64,000 bases of DNA from Burkholderiales bacterium. GTDB lineage: Bacteria > Pseudomonadota > Gammaproteobacteria > Burkholderiales > SG8-41. The notes under the pieces were generated by a model. It did no database searches and was not told where the DNA came from. It was given only the letters and a program-made list of their open reading frames with translations. The translations under genes were made by a program, and so were the position numbers. This document shows positions 8,332-16,502 of the stretch, piece by piece. The stretch covers positions 291,013-355,012 of the forward strand of contig JAHCAI010000003.1 in NCBI GenBank assembly GCA_019634975.1. Direction: 5' to 3'. Each line of letters begins with the position of its first letter. Position 1 is the stretch's first letter.

Positions 8332-9261
8332 CTACTGGTGGCCGTAAAGCACCTTGCCGGCAAAGGGCACTTTCGCCGTCAGTACATCGCCCGACAGCGC
8401 CTCGGTGATGAAGATCTGCCTGCGGTCCGGGCCGCCGAAGGCGACGTTGTCGAGATGATGGTGCTTGTCGTGGTCTTTCGACGAGATCAGGTGGGTCGGC
8501 AGCATGTTGGCATCGAAGCGCCAGATGCCCACGCCGAGCTGGCAGACCAGCAGGCCGTTCTCGGCGTCCATCTCGATGCCGTCGGGGCCGGCCACGCCGC
8601 CGGAGAGCTGGATGGCAACGCCGGTCTTCGATACCGAGTCGTCGGCCATCAGCGGCAGGCGCCACACCGAGTTCGAGCGCGTCATGCCGACGTAGACATG
8701 CTTCTCGGTGGTCGACAGCGTGATGCCGTTCGGGCTGGGGCCGTTCTCGGCAAGCCGGCGCAGTTCGCCATTGGCCTTCAGCCGGAACACCCGGCCGGTC
8801 GGATCGACGATGCCGGTCTGGCCCTGGTCGGTGAAGTAGAGGTCGCCGTTCGAGGCGAAATGCAGGTCGTTGAGTCCCTTGAAGCTTTCGCTGTATGCGG
8901 TGCGCAGCAGGTTCTCCAGCTTGCCGGTCTTGACGTCGAGCGTCAGCAGGCCTTCCTTGTAGTCGCAGATGAAGAGGCGGCCGTCCTTGTGGAACTTCAT
9001 GCCGTTGGGCCAGCCGTCGTACTGCACCACCAGTTCCCAGTTGCCTTTCGGATCGATGCGGAAAATCCGCCCGAAGGGGATGTCGCAGACGTAGAGATTG
9101 CCCTCGCGGTCGAAGGCCGGCGCCTCGAGGAAGCATTCGACTTCCGCATTCTGGCGGTTGGGGTCCGACCAGCTGCTGCGGCTTTTCTTGCGGAATTTTC
9201 CGGGCATCGAGGTGAAAACGTCGGCGTGGATGTGTTCGAGGGGCTTGAACGGATTGAACAT
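8332..9261 (-). CDS. SMP-30/gluconolactonase-family lactonase
   Basis: A 309-aa six-bladed beta-propeller hydrolase. Metal ligands expected for the family are present: a glutamate in FLEAPAF near residue 46, an asparagine in GLNDLHF, and an aspartate in GPDGIEMD. There is no signal peptide, so it acts in the cytosol, probably opening a sugar-acid or muconolactone-type lactone. It is convergent with the enolase-superfamily gene (MLE relatives produce lactones), and a shared pathway is a reasonable inference. Start ATG at 9261; the upstream region carries an AT-rich element. Confidence 0.88.
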   Translation of the reverse strand: MFNPFKPLEHIHADVFTSMPGKFRKKSRSSWSDPNRQNAEVECFLEAPAFDREGNLYVCDIPFGRIFRIDPKGNWELVVQYDGWPNGMKFHKDGRLFICDYKEGLLTLDVKTGKLENLLRTAYSESFKGLNDLHFASNGDLYFTDQGQTGIVDPTGRVFRLKANGELRRLAENGPSPNGITLSTTEKHVYVGMTRSNSVWRLPLMADDSVSKTGVAIQLSGGVAGPDGIEMDAENGLLVCQLGVGIWRFDANMLPTHLISSKDHDKHHHLDNVAFGGPDRRQIFITEALSGDVLTAKVPFAGKVLYGHQ

Positions 9262-9285
9262 GACGCGATGATCCTTCCTGTCGTA

Positions 9286-9318
9286 TCTTAACTATTTGAT
9301 TTTATTCGCAATTAAAGA
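9286..9318 (+). repeat. AT-rich ~32-bp element, copy 1
   Basis: Reads TAACTATTTGATTTTATTC followed by an A/T-rich tail. It aligns without gaps to six other copies in the window, with consensus TAAsTMwTTGwTTTTA. It lies in the 237-bp divergent region between the lactonase and the hydrolase genes. No other conserved signal was seen in that gap. Function unknown. Confidence 0.6.
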
Positions 9319-9498
9319 GTCCGCTGCAGCGGACTCGACATCTGCGCCAACACGCGATGCGCTGGATGCGGGACGCCTGGCGATGTTATCACGCGAGTCA
9401 GCGCCGGCCCGTGTCATGCGGTCCATATCGCGGCCGCCAGGGGGCGGTCATGCCCTCAGTGCGGTAGCATCGGCGGTCCATCACAGAGGAGCAATGTC

Positions 9499-10383
9499 GT
9501 GTTCGAGGGTTTCAAGCAAGTGCAGATCCAGACCAGCGACCCCGAGGTCAAAATCAACCTGCGCTATGGCGGCAACGGTCCGCCCGTGCTGCTGATCCAT
9601 GGCAACCCTCTGAGCCATGTGCACTGGCACCTGGTGGCGCCGAGGCTGGCGCGGGATTTCACCGTGGTGTGCACCGACCTGCGCGGCTACGGCGACAGCG
9701 GCAAGCCGCGCGGCCGGCCCGATCACAGCAACTATTCCTTCCGCCGCATGGGGCTTGACCAGATCGAGGTCATGGCCGAACTCGGCTTCGACAGTTTCTG
9801 CGTTGCCGGCCATGACCGCGGGGCGCGCGCGGCTTTCCGCATGGCGCTCGACCATCCGCAGAAAATCAGGAAATTCGCCAGCTTCGACATCCTGCCCACG
9901 CACCATATCCTGAGCAACGCGACCTGGCAGTGGGCGCTCAATTCCTACCACTGGTTTTTCATGGCCCAGCCCTACGACATCCCGGAAAAGCTGATGGAGG
10001 GGAAGGAGGATTTCTATATCCTCAAGAAGCTGACCAAGATGGGCATCGGCAAGGGCGGGTTTTCGGAGGAGACGCTGAAGGAGTATGCGCGCTGCTGCAC
10101 CCCGGAGAACCTGCACGCCGTCTGCGAGGACTACCGGGCCGGCGTTTCGGTGGACATGGACATGGATACCGAGGACTTCAATGCCGGACGCAAGATCCGC
10201 TGTCCGACCGCGGTCTACTGGGGCGAGCAGAGCCACACCGAGAAATTCTTCGATCCGCGCAAGGCCTGGCCGCAGTACGCGGAGAACATCGTGCGCATCA
10301 GGGCGTTGCCCTGCGGCCACTATCCGGCGGAACAGGTGCCGGACCTGGTATACGACGAACTCAGTTCTTTTTTCCGCGATTGA
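9499..10383 (+). CDS. Alpha/beta hydrolase resembling fluoroacetate (haloacetate) dehalogenase
   Basis: A 294-aa hydrolase. The oxyanion segment HGNPLSH is at 34-40. The nucleophile region GHDRGAR gives Asp106 with Arg107 and Arg110, followed by Asp130, His151-Trp152, Tyr212 in EDYRAG and the catalytic His274. These match the order and spacing of the acid, carboxylate-binding and halide-pocket residues known in fluoroacetate dehalogenases, so hydrolysis of a 2-haloacid is a serious possibility; epoxide hydrolase relatives usually lack the His-Trp halide pocket. Start is GTG at 9499 with GAGGAG upstream; an ATG five bases earlier is in another frame. An MFS carrier gene follows within 56 bp. 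Confidence 0.85.
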   Translation: MFEGFKQVQIQTSDPEVKINLRYGGNGPPVLLIHGNPLSHVHWHLVAPRLARDFTVVCTDLRGYGDSGKPRGRPDHSNYSFRRMGLDQIEVMAELGFDSFCVAGHDRGARAAFRMALDHPQKIRKFASFDILPTHHILSNATWQWALNSYHWFFMAQPYDIPEKLMEGKEDFYILKKLTKMGIGKGGFSEETLKEYARCCTPENLHAVCEDYRAGVSVDMDMDTEDFNAGRKIRCPTAVYWGEQSHTEKFFDPRKAWPQYAENIVRIRALPCGHYPAEQVPDLVYDELSSFFRD

Positions 10384-10438
10384 GGGCCGCGGCAGAGGCC
10401 CGGGAATGCTGCAGTCCGCACGGTGTCGCTGAGGCCCG

Positions 10439-11671
10439 ATGAGCATCCACCCGGCTGAAGACGACGCCCGGCGCTATCCCTACTGGCGCCGCAACCGCTA
10501 CGTGATTGCGTCCGCCAACTTCGTCTGCGGCATGGGATTCAACCTGGTCTGGCCCTTCGTGCCGCTGATGGTGCGTGGGCTGGGGGTGCGCGAGAACCTC
10601 GAGACCTGGGTCGGCTACATGCTGCTGGTGTTCTACCTGGTCAGCTTCGCCGTGAGCCCGGTATGGGGCGGAATTGCCGACCATTTCGGGCGCAAGCTGA
10701 TGGTGCTGCGCGCGATGCTGGGCATCGGCGTCGCGATGCTGCTGATGCCGCTGGCCGAGACTCCCCTGGTTTTTGCCGCGCTGCTGATGCTGATCGCCGT
10801 GTTCAACGGCTTCACGCCGGCCGGCGTGTCGCTGCTGGTGGCCAATACGCCGCCGCAGCGCATCGGCAGCGCGGTTGCCCTGGCGCAGACCGGCGGGCTG
10901 GTCGGCCAGGCGCTGGGGCCGGCTTTCGGTGCGGCGCTGATCGCCCTTTTCGAGCCGCAGCACCGGCTGTTCTGGATCAGTGCCGCACTGATGCTCGGCG
11001 GCGGGGCGCTGGTCGCGGCATTTGTCGGCGAGGTCAAACAGCTGGCCGCCGGGCCCTGGCGCGTGCGCTGGATCGGCGGTCTGCGCGACATGCTTGCGGT
11101 GCCGCGCCTGGGGCTGCTCTACCTGCTCAATTTCCTGTTCATGATCATGTGGTACGGCGGAGTGACCGTGGTCACGGTGTTCGTGATCCAGATCCTCGAC
11201 GCGCAAGGCGCCGATGCCGCGGAGGAGGCCTTCTGGGTGGGGGCGGCGGCGATGGCGATGGCGGTGGGCACGGTGATTGCGCTGCCGTTCTGGGGACGTG
11301 CACTCGACCGCATCGGCCCGGGACGGGTGCTGGTGTACGCCACGATCGCAACGATCGTCACCCATTTGCCGCTGCTGGTGATCGAGACGCCTCTGCAGGT
11401 GGCCATTGCGCGCGCGGCTTTCGGCCTGGGCGCTGCGGCGATGCCCACGGCGATCGTGCAGCTGATCCGCATGCATGCGCCCGCGGGCACTGACGCCCGC
11501 GCGATTTCCTATTCGACGGCTTTCCAGTTCTTCGCGATGGGCATCGCGCCCTTCGCCGCAGGGCTGATCGGGCCGCTGCTGGGGCTGCGGGTCTACTTCG
11601 CGCTGACCATTGCAGCCATTGCGGCCGGCCTGTGGCTGTGGTTGCGCACCGCGGCGCGCGACCGCGGCTGA
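10439..11671 (+). CDS. MFS transporter
   Basis: A 410-aa carrier with about twelve hydrophobic helices. The MFS motif A (GGIADHFGRK) lies between helices 2 and 3, near residues 79-88, and a similar loop (FWGRALDRIGPG) sits between helices 8 and 9, as expected for the duplicated fold. It likely moves a small metabolite across the inner membrane by proton antiport or symport; direction and substrate are not visible. It is in line with the dehalogenase-like gene, and uptake or efflux of that enzyme's substrate or product is a plausible link. Confidence 0.9.
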   Translation: MSIHPAEDDARRYPYWRRNRYVIASANFVCGMGFNLVWPFVPLMVRGLGVRENLETWVGYMLLVFYLVSFAVSPVWGGIADHFGRKLMVLRAMLGIGVAMLLMPLAETPLVFAALLMLIAVFNGFTPAGVSLLVANTPPQRIGSAVALAQTGGLVGQALGPAFGAALIALFEPQHRLFWISAALMLGGGALVAAFVGEVKQLAAGPWRVRWIGGLRDMLAVPRLGLLYLLNFLFMIMWYGGVTVVTVFVIQILDAQGADAAEEAFWVGAAAMAMAVGTVIALPFWGRALDRIGPGRVLVYATIATIVTHLPLLVIETPLQVAIARAAFGLGAAAMPTAIVQLIRMHAPAGTDARAISYSTAFQFFAMGIAPFAAGLIGPLLGLRVYFALTIAAIAAGLWLWLRTAARDRG

Positions 11672-11691
11672 CCGCGGGGGCCGGTTTCAGC

Positions 11692-12678
11692 TCAGTTCGG
11701 CTTCAGGTTTGCCGCGCGTATCACCTTTTCCCACTTCGCGGTCTCCGACTGGATATAGGCGGTGAAAGCTTCGGCTGTCGAGATTTCCGGATCGATGCCG
11801 CGGGAGAGCAGCGCGTCACGGACATCCTGTGCTTTCAGCACGGCATGGAGCTCATCCTGCAGGCGCCGGATGATGGCAGGGGGAGTGCCCGCGGGGGCGA
11901 CCATGCCGTACCAGTTGCTCGCCTCGTAGCCTTTCATGCCCGGAGATTCGGCAACCGTCGGCACGCCGGGCAGGGCGGAGGAGCGCTGGGCACCGGTCAC
12001 TGCAAGGGCCACCGCGCGGCCGGCCTTGACCGGCGGCACGCCGGTGGAAATCACCGCGACGAACACCGGCAATTGGCCGCCGAGCAGGTCGGCGAGGGCG
12101 GGCCCGCCGCCCTTGTAGGGCACATGGGTCATGTCGACCTTGGCCATGGTCTTGAACAGTTCTCCGGCGAGGTGCCCGGGGCTGCCGAGCCCGGAGGACG
12201 CGTAATTCAGGCCACCGGGTTTCTGCTTCGCCAGCGCGATGAGCTCGGGGATGGTTTTGGCAGCCAGAGTCGGGTGGACCAGGAACATGTTCTGCAGTTG
12301 CACCGCCATCGAGATGGTCGCGAAGTCCTTCAGCGGGTCATAGGGCACACGGGTGATCGCGGGACTGATCACCAGCGCGCCGAGGGTGGCGAGGTGCAGG
12401 TTGTAGCCATCGGGCGTGGACCTGGCGGCGATCTCGGCGCCGATTGTGCCGTTCGCGCCGGCGCGGTTGTCGACGATGACCTGCTGCTTCAGGGATTCAC
12501 CCAGCCTGGGCGCCACGATGCGCGCCACGAGGTCGGTGGCGCCGCCCGGCGGGAAGCCGACGATGATGCGCAGGGGGCGGGTGGGGTAATCGGCGGCAGC
12601 CGCAGGCAGTCCGGCGAGCGCGAGCAGCACGATGCCGGCGAGGGCCGATAGCGTTCGGTTTGCGGGCTGCGGGATCAT
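11692..12678 (-). CDS. Bug/TctC-family periplasmic solute receptor
   Basis: A 328-aa secreted receptor. Start ATG at 12678 follows GGAGGACACC. The signal peptide has a hydrophobic core LAGIVLLALAGL and a likely AAA-DYPT cleavage. Signatures GFPPGGATDLVAR, VIVDNRAGANG, YASSGLGSPGHL and HVPYKGGGPALADLL are all intact. It is divergent (126-bp gap) from the PBP2-like gene and tcuAB, which suggests it could feed that pathway with a tricarballylate-like acid; this is inference from position only. Confidence 0.95.
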   Translation of the reverse strand: MIPQPANRTLSALAGIVLLALAGLPAAAADYPTRPLRIIVGFPPGGATDLVARIVAPRLGESLKQQVIVDNRAGANGTIGAEIAARSTPDGYNLHLATLGALVISPAITRVPYDPLKDFATISMAVQLQNMFLVHPTLAAKTIPELIALAKQKPGGLNYASSGLGSPGHLAGELFKTMAKVDMTHVPYKGGGPALADLLGGQLPVFVAVISTGVPPVKAGRAVALAVTGAQRSSALPGVPTVAESPGMKGYEASNWYGMVAPAGTPPAIIRRLQDELHAVLKAQDVRDALLSRGIDPEISTAEAFTAYIQSETAKWEKVIRAANLKPN

Positions 12679-12804
12679 GAGGGTGTCCTCCGGTGTTATC
12701 GTTCGAGGCTGCTCGAAATGGCGGCTTGCCGGGATTATACGAGCGCCGGGCGCGGACTGCATGGCGCGCGGCGGCGGCCGCAACGCCCTTGAAAGGACTG
12801 ACGC

Positions 12805-13674
12805 ATGACCGCCGCATCTCCCCTCAAGCTGAAAGCCATGTTCGGCGATTATCCCAACACCGCAGCGCTGAAATCAGGCGCGGTGGCCTCGCCCCGGCTG
12901 CAGTTTGATTTTGCCGATGTCAAGCTGGCACAGACCGCGTTCAAGGCGGTGGTGCGCGGCGAATATGACGTCGCCGAACTGGCGATCGTGACCTACCTGC
13001 AGGCACTGGCCCATGGCAAGCCGGTGACACTGCTGCCGGCGGTGGTGATGGCGGGGCCGCCGCATCCCTGCCTCGCCTACAACACCACGCGCGGCAGGCT
13101 GGGTCCGCGAGACCTCGCCGGCAAGCGCATCGGCATTCGCGCGCATTCGGTGACCACGGTGACCTGGGTGCGCGGCATCCTCGCCAATGACCATGGCGTG
13201 GACCTCGACAGCATCCAGTGGGTGGCCTTCGAGGATCCGCATGTGCCCGAATGCGTCGAGCCGGCAAACGTCAGCCGCGCGCCTGCGGGCAAGACCCTCG
13301 TCGGCATGCTGCGCGCGGGCGAACTCGACGCCGGCGTGGTGTCGCCGTCCGACCAGAAGGACGGCCTGCTGGCGCCGGTGATTGAGGAACCCATGGCGGC
13401 GCTGGCGCGCTGGCGCGAGCGTTACGGGGTGCGCCCTCTGAACCATGTGGTGGTGCTGCACCGTGACCTCGCGCGGGCACAGCCCTGGGTTGCCGCGGAG
13501 GTGCTGGGCCTGCTGCAGCAGAGCGCGGCACGGGTCCCGGACATGCCGGGAGCGGACTGCATACAGTCCGGCATCGAGGCCCTGCGGCAGACGCTTGACC
13601 TGATCATCCACTATGCGTTCCAGCAGAGGCTGATTCCGCGCCGCTTTGCCGTGGACGAGTTGTTCAGCATGTGA
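12805..13674 (+). CDS. 4,5-dihydroxyphthalate decarboxylase-like / PBP2-fold protein
   Basis: A 289-aa protein without signal peptide. It has the type-2 periplasmic-binding-protein fold pattern seen in Pht5-like decarboxylases: an N-terminal FGDYPNTAALKSG block, a central LAGKRIGIRAHSVTTVTWVRG block (about residues 110-130) and a later LNHVVVLHRDL block. The family contains 4,5-dihydroxyphthalate decarboxylase and many unassigned cytosolic relatives that may bind or decarboxylate aromatic or aliphatic acids. GAAAGGA ribosome site. It lies 84 bp before tcuA and may form an operon with tcuAB. A diverged paralogue is at 18749-19732. Confidence 0.8.
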   Translation: MTAASPLKLKAMFGDYPNTAALKSGAVASPRLQFDFADVKLAQTAFKAVVRGEYDVAELAIVTYLQALAHGKPVTLLPAVVMAGPPHPCLAYNTTRGRLGPRDLAGKRIGIRAHSVTTVTWVRGILANDHGVDLDSIQWVAFEDPHVPECVEPANVSRAPAGKTLVGMLRAGELDAGVVSPSDQKDGLLAPVIEEPMAALARWRERYGVRPLNHVVVLHRDLARAQPWVAAEVLGLLQQSAARVPDMPGADCIQSGIEALRQTLDLIIHYAFQQRLIPRRFAVDELFSM

Positions 13675-13758
13675 GCTTCAACGCATGCCAGGCGTGAGAC
13701 GGAGAGCCTGCGCGGGTATAATTCGCGCACATTTTTCCGAGAGCCGAAAGCCCCATCC

Positions 13759-15156
13759 ATGCTGGACACCTCCAAAACCTACGACCTGCTCGTCGTCGGC
13801 GGCGGCAACGCGGCGCTGTGCGCGGCGCTGATGGCGCGCGAGGCCGGATGCAGCGTCATCCTGCTCGAAGGCGCGCCGAAACCGTTCCGCGGCGGCAACA
13901 GCCGTCACACCCGCAACCTGCGCTGCATGCACGAGGAGCCCCAGGACATCCTCACCGGTGCCTACCCCGAGGAGGAGTACTGGCAGGACCTGCTGAAGGT
14001 CACCGGCGGCCTGACCAACGAAAAGCTGGCGCGCATCGTGCTGCACCACACTTCCTCATGCCGGCCGTGGATGATGAAACACGGCGTGCGTTTCCAGCCG
14101 CCGCTGGGCGGCACGCTGCACCTGTCGCGCACCAATGCCTTCTTCCTCGGCGGCGGCAAGGCGCTGGTCAATGCCTACTACGATTCGGCGGAGCGGCTCG
14201 GCGTCGAAGTCCATTACGAAGCGCAGGTCACCGATCTCGAGATCGACGGTGACACTTTCAAGTCGGCGACCTTCACCCACGGCGGCGCGACGCACCGGGT
14301 GCGCGCGAAGGCCGTGGTGCTTGCCTGCGGCGGTTTCCAGGCCAACCTCGACTGGCTCGAGGAAGCCTGGGGTCCGGCGGCAAAGAATTTCCTCGTGCGC
14401 GGCACACCCTACAACCGCGGCGACATCCTCAAGCTGCTGCTGGCAAAGGGCGCCAAGCAGATCAGCGACCCGCTGCAGGGCCACTGCGTGGCGATCGACG
14501 CGCGCTCGCCCAAGTACGACGGCGGCATCATCACCCGCGTTGATGCAGTGTCGCTGGGCATCGTCGTCAACAAGAACGCCGAGCGCTTCTACGACGAGGG
14601 CGAGGATTTCTGGCCCAAGCGCTACGCGATCTGGGGCCGCCTGGTGGCGGGTCAGCCCGACCAGATCGGCTACTCGATCGTCGACGCCAAGGTCATGGGC
14701 AAGTTCATGCCGCCGGTCTACCCGCCGGTCCGGGCGAGCTCGCTGCGCGAACTGGCAAGCAAGCTGGAGCTGGATCCGGACGCGCTGGAGAAAACCGTGC
14801 GCGAGTTCAACGCCGCGGTGCGCACCGGCACCTTCGACCATACGATCCAGGACGACTGTGTCACCGAGGGCATCACGCCGCCGAAGACGCACTGGGCACA
14901 GAAGATCGACACTGCGCCGTTCTTCGGCTATCCGCTGCGGCCCGGCATCACTTTCACCTATCTCGGGGTCACCGTCGACGACAAGTCGCGGATGATCCTG
15001 CAGGACGACAAGCCCTGCAAGAACATATTCGCAGCCGGAGAGATCATGGCAGGAAACGTGTTGGGCAAGGGGTACCTGGCGGGCATCGGCATGTCCATTG
15101 GCACCACGTTCGGACGCATCGCGGGCGAGGAGGCGGCAAAACATGTACGCGGCTGA
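13759..15156 (+). CDS. tcuA: FAD-dependent tricarballylate dehydrogenase TcuA
   Basis: A 465-aa flavoprotein of the fumarate reductase/succinate dehydrogenase class. An FAD-binding GGGNAALCAALMAREAG loop is at residues 14-30, the RGGNSRHTRNLR flavin segment follows, and the C-terminus has the GEIMAGNVLGKGYLAGIGM block typical of TcuA. TcuA oxidises tricarballylate to cis-aconitate, feeding the TCA cycle. The last codons overlap tcuB, so the two are translationally coupled, as in known tcu operons. No tcuC permease follows; the Bug gene at 11692-12678 might take its place. Related substrates such as citraconate-like acids are possible. Confidence 0.92.
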   Translation: MLDTSKTYDLLVVGGGNAALCAALMAREAGCSVILLEGAPKPFRGGNSRHTRNLRCMHEEPQDILTGAYPEEEYWQDLLKVTGGLTNEKLARIVLHHTSSCRPWMMKHGVRFQPPLGGTLHLSRTNAFFLGGGKALVNAYYDSAERLGVEVHYEAQVTDLEIDGDTFKSATFTHGGATHRVRAKAVVLACGGFQANLDWLEEAWGPAAKNFLVRGTPYNRGDILKLLLAKGAKQISDPLQGHCVAIDARSPKYDGGIITRVDAVSLGIVVNKNAERFYDEGEDFWPKRYAIWGRLVAGQPDQIGYSIVDAKVMGKFMPPVYPPVRASSLRELASKLELDPDALEKTVREFNAAVRTGTFDHTIQDDCVTEGITPPKTHWAQKIDTAPFFGYPLRPGITFTYLGVTVDDKSRMILQDDKPCKNIFAAGEIMAGNVLGKGYLAGIGMSIGTTFGRIAGEEAAKHVRG

Positions 15157-16285
15157 AGAGAAACCGATGCCCCTCGACGCGCTGATCGAGGACGCGCAAC
15201 GCGTGCTGCGGGTATGCAACGCCTGCCGCTACTGCGAGGGCTTCTGCGCGATGTTCCCGGCGATGTCACGCCGGCTCGAGTTCGCCGAGAACGACATCCA
15301 TTACCTCGGCAACCTCTGCCACAACTGCGGCTCCTGCCTCTATGCCTGCCAGTTCTCGCCGCCCCACGAATTCCAGGTCAATGTACCGCGGCTGATGGCG
15401 CGGGTACGCGGCGAAACCTACCGCCGTTATGCCTGGCCGGGTTTCCTCGGGAAACTCTATGACAACAACGGCGTGGCGGTGAGCCTGATATCGGCTTTCA
15501 GCATCGCGCTGCTGTTCTGGGTCGCCGGCGCGCTGGGCAACCCGGAGCGTTTTTTCGCCGCGCACAGCGTCGAGCAGGGTTCTTTCTACGCGCTGATGCC
15601 GCACAACCTGATGGCCGGCATGTTCGGCGCGGTGTTCCTGTTCGCGATGGTGGCCCTGTTCATGGGTTTCATCCGTTTCTGGCCGTACATGGGCGAGGAA
15701 CTCGCGGACTTCGTCAAAAAACCGCTGGCGGAAGGCCTGCACGACGCCTTCACGCTGAAGAACCTCGGTGGCGGTGGCGAAGGCTGCACCTATCCCACCG
15801 AGCAGAAGTCGTTTGCGCGCCGCATTTTCCACCATTTCACGTTCTACGGTTTCCTGCTGTGCCTTGCGGCGACCAGCGTGGCCACGGTTTACCACTATGT
15901 GCTCGACTATCCGGCGCCGTATCCGTACATCAGCCTGCCGAAGCTTCTCGGCACCCTCGGTGGCATCGGCCTGCTGATCGGGCCTGCAGGGCTGTTGTGG
16001 ATCAAGGCGAAGCGGGATCCGGATCTGGCCTATCGCGCGCAGGACGGCATGGATGCCGGATTGCTGGTGCTGCTGTTCATGATCAGCCTCACCGGCCTGG
16101 GCCTGATGATCTGGCGCGAAACCGGCGCGATGGGCACCTGGCTGGCCGTGCACCTCGGCTTCGTGCTGGCGCTGTTCCTGACCATGCCCTACGGCAAGTT
16201 CGTGCACGGCATGTACCGGCTGATGGCCCTGGTGCGTTACCACCTCGAGCGGCGGCGGCCGGTGCCGGGTGTGGCGCCTGAGTAA
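15143..16285 (+). CDS. tcuB: TcuB, 4Fe-4S/heme membrane protein reoxidising TcuA
   Basis: A 380-aa electron-transfer protein. The N-terminal third carries two cysteine clusters, CNACRYCEGFC and CHNCGSCLYACQF, fitting two iron-sulfur centres. The remainder has about six hydrophobic segments with histidines suited to b-type heme (HHFTFYGF, VYHYVLDY, VHLGFVLALF). TcuB accepts electrons from TcuA and passes them to the quinone pool. The start chosen is the ATG at 15143, 14 bases inside tcuA, because GAGGAGG precedes it; the ATG at 15167 is an alternative. Confidence 0.9.
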   Translation: MYAAEEKPMPLDALIEDAQRVLRVCNACRYCEGFCAMFPAMSRRLEFAENDIHYLGNLCHNCGSCLYACQFSPPHEFQVNVPRLMARVRGETYRRYAWPGFLGKLYDNNGVAVSLISAFSIALLFWVAGALGNPERFFAAHSVEQGSFYALMPHNLMAGMFGAVFLFAMVALFMGFIRFWPYMGEELADFVKKPLAEGLHDAFTLKNLGGGGEGCTYPTEQKSFARRIFHHFTFYGFLLCLAATSVATVYHYVLDYPAPYPYISLPKLLGTLGGIGLLIGPAGLLWIKAKRDPDLAYRAQDGMDAGLLVLLFMISLTGLGLMIWRETGAMGTWLAVHLGFVLALFLTMPYGKFVHGMYRLMALVRYHLERRRPVPGVAPE

Positions 16286-16317
16286 AATATCGTTTAAAAA
16301 CAATATGTTACGATAAC
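16283..16317 (-). repeat. AT-rich ~32-bp element, copy 2
   Basis: On the minus strand reads TAACATATTGTTTTTAAAC with an AT-rich tail, aligning gap-free with the other copies. It starts at the tcuB stop codon and runs up to the terminator hairpin. Confidence 0.6.
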
Positions 16318-16353
16318 ATGCCAAGGGTCGCTGCTGCGGCCCTTGGCATTTTC
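16318..16353 (+). terminator. Hairpin terminator after tcuB
   Basis: ATGCCAAGGG (16318-16327) pairs perfectly with CCCTTGGCAT (16340-16349) around a 12-nt loop, followed by a short T run. It separates tcuAB from phaC. Confidence 0.75.
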
Positions 16354-16502
16354 GGGAACCCCCTCCCGACAATCCGCGGGCATTGCGCCAAGCGGAGGAC
16401 CGCTGAATACTGCGGACAAGGCGCCAGTTTCCCCTTGCCGCAGTGCAGGGCCCCGGCAGTGAGCATGGAGTTTTTCGGACAGGATCAGCACAGGACAGGC
16501 GA

